Shown here: one piece after another, positions 62,680 to 64,000 of the stretch
How positions within the stretch are numbered: position 1 is the first letter of the stretch
Layout: every line of letters starts with the position of its first letter
Assembly: GCF_014042015.1 (NCBI RefSeq)
Contig: NZ_CP059493.1
Coordinates: 2,418,001 to 2,482,000, forward strand
Direction of reading: 5' to 3'
Source: Actinotalea sp. JY-7876
Lineage (GTDB): Bacteria; Actinomycetota; Actinomycetes; Actinomycetales; Cellulomonadaceae
DNA: 64,000 nucleotides
Position numbers and translations under genes: made by a program
Notes under the pieces: model-generated
What the model was told of the DNA's origin: nothing
What the model saw: the letters and a program-made list of their open reading frames with translations, nothing else
Database searches by the model: none

Positions 62680-63939
62680 TCACGCGAGCGCCCGCAGCGC
62701 CCCCGCGAGGTCCCCCGGCGCGCCCTCGGGGACCCGCACGGCGTCCAGCCCCAGCCAGGCCGCGAGCGCCCGCAGCTCCGTCGCGAGCTCCGTGGCGGTC
62801 TGCGGCGGCGCGCCCGGCTCGAGGTGCGCGGCCTGCACCAGCAGAGTGCCGCGGGCGCGGTCGGCCTTGAGGTCGACGCGGGCCGCGAAGCGGTCGTCGA
62901 GCAGGAAGGGCAGCACGTAGTAGCCGTGCACCCGCTGGGCCGCGGGGACGTAGATCTCGATCCGGTACCGCATGCCGAACAGCTCCTCGAGCCGTCGTCG
63001 CTCGAAGACCAGGGGGTCGAAGGGGCTCAGCAGCGCACGCCCGGTCGCCCGGCGGGGCAGCTCCGCGTCCCGGTGCAGGTAGGTCGGCCGGTCCCAGCCG
63101 TCGACCCGCACGGGCACGAGGACGCCCTCCTCCACGAGCTCGGCGACCCCGGCGCGCACCGCCTCCGGCCGCCGGATGCGGAAGTAGTCGGCGAAGCAGC
63201 GGGCCGTGCCGATGCCGTGCGCCCTGGCCCCGATCGCGAGCAGCTCGCGCACGGCGTCGGCCTCGTCCGGCTCGGGGCTCGCGAGCACCGCCGGCGGCAG
63301 GACGCGCTCCGTGAAGTCGTAGCACCGCTCGAAGGCGGCGTTGCGGCGCGCGGAGGTGATCTCCCCGGTGAAGAAGAGGAACTCCAGCACCCGCTTGGCC
63401 ACGGTCCAGTTCCAGCCCCACTCCGTGCGCGCCACCGCGACGCCCGAGGCGTGGAGCTCGTGGACCTCGCGCGCCGTGACCGGCCCCCGCTCGCGGACGA
63501 GGGCGCGGATCTCCTCGACCACGCCGGAGTGGCGCAGCGGCACCTCCTGGATGGTCCCCCAGGCCTGGTTCAGGTAGCCCCGTTGGCGCCAGCCGTGCAG
63601 GCGGTAGGTCGTCGGGGGCACGAACGAGGCCTCGTGCGCCCAGCACTCGACGAGGCGGCGCGGCGGCCGGGACGAGGCCCGGTCCAGGAGGCCGACGTCG
63701 TACGCGCCCAGCCGGGAGAACGCGGGCATCAGGTGCGCGCGCGCGACCACGTTGACCGAGTCGATCTGCAGCAGGCCGAGCCGGTCGACGACGCCCTGGA
63801 AGGCCCGCATCGTCACGGGAGAGCCGGGCTCGGGCCGACGTCGGTCGAGACCCTGCGCGCGCAGGGCGACCCGACGCGCCTGGGCGAGCGTGAGCCGTTC
63901 CGGACGTGCGACGGGGCGCGAGGTGGGCATGGTGGCCAT
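62680..63939 (-). CDS. Winged-helix DNA glycosylase-like protein (AlkZ/YcaQ family)
   Basis: 419 residues from ATG 63939. HTH_42/YcaQ features: [20 protein letters not shown] (the QxD catalytic strand, Gln and Asp present), [34 protein letters not shown] and [20 protein letters not shown]. AlkZ-type enzymes unhook interstrand DNA cross-links, often near toxin-producing clusters; in actinobacteria many chromosomal copies are uncharacterised. Independent of secA (150 bp apart). The last 60 bases of the window hold nothing else. Confidence 0.85.
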   Translation of the reverse strand: MATMPTSRPVARPERLTLAQARRVALRAQGLDRRRPEPGSPVTMRAFQGVVDRLGLLQIDSVNVVARAHLMPAFSRLGAYDVGLLDRASSRPPRRLVECWAHEASFVPPTTYRLHGWRQRGYLNQAWGTIQEVPLRHSGVVEEIRALVRERGPVTAREVHELHASGVAVARTEWGWNWTVAKRVLEFLFFTGEITSARRNAAFERCYDFTERVLPPAVLASPEPDEADAVRELLAIGARAHGIGTARCFADYFRIRRPEAVRAGVAELVEEGVLVPVRVDGWDRPTYLHRDAELPRRATGRALLSPFDPLVFERRRLEELFGMRYRIEIYVPAAQRVHGYYVLPFLLDDRFAARVDLKADRARGTLLVQAAHLEPGAPPQTATELATELRALAAWLGLDAVRVPEGAPGDLAGALRALA

Positions 63940-64000
63940 CCTCGCGCCCCGCACCGACACGCCGGCGTCGACGCGCTAGACGGCCTGGACCGCCGGGGCG

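Overview
The window is high-GC actinobacterial DNA. Gene content in the right half (kgd-type 2-oxoglutarate enzyme, sigR-rsrA, bL37, hisN/aroA/rsgA cluster, Rv3235-family gene beside secA, DUF6912, bldC) points to Actinomycetota of the Micrococcales type; a Cellulomonas-like organism is my best guess from these genes, but I cannot prove the genus.

Region 1 (1 to about 23,430) looks like a genomic island. It opens inside a tyrosine recombinase gene and ends at a 49-base fragment that is exactly the 3' half of a tRNA-Arg(CCG) gene, the classic scar of integration at a tRNA. Cargo, left to right: a cluster of small paralogous proteins plus a protein with a duplicated domain; a DUF4760-like membrane protein; a WXG100-like/polymorphic toxin/SUKH immunity cassette (5.5-7.8 kb); a lipoprotein; a very large divergent serine-recombinase-like protein with a palindrome before it; a small Xre-like regulator; and a 4-nt-overlapping pair encoding a PLD-nuclease/SNF2-helicase fusion and an MmeI/YeeA-like DNA methyltransferase (13.2-19.25 kb), closed by a strong hairpin. 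This last pair, perhaps with the two genes before it, is the most likely defence system. The rest of the island is eroded: a gene broken by two in-frame stops, a truncated HAD gene, a DUF3892 gene, an EcsC gene cut by an IS3 remnant, and a frameshifted gene.

Region 2 (about 23.4-27.8 kb) is a transition zone. A second, decayed copy of the att-like repeat sits at 23.7 kb. It is followed by a leftward operon for a lactococcin-972-type bacteriocin exporter (one ATPase, two permease halves) with a possible decayed precursor gene and a broken small gene upstream.

Region 3 (27.8-64 kb) is chromosomal backbone: an SDR oxidoreductase; bldC behind a cyclic-di-GMP-I (GEMM) riboswitch; hsp20 and adhE diverging from a region with a CIRCE-like element and two DevR/OsdR-type boxes; a lipoprotein; an aldose 1-epimerase-like protein; a secreted M15 peptidase; two CNNM/CBS transporters; a two-component system; an ABC exporter behind a palindromic operator; kgd; a GlxA-type AraC regulator with a divergent small membrane protein; an SGNH hydrolase; a PilT-like ATPase; the 24-residue ribosomal protein bL37; rsrA-sigR behind a textbook SigR autopromoter; DoxX; aroA-rsgA-hisN; DUF6912; a CpaE-like/SAF pair; a CDF transporter; a LysM/Rv3235 pair; secA; and an AlkZ/YcaQ-like protein. 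Most convergent gene pairs are separated by long perfect hairpins.
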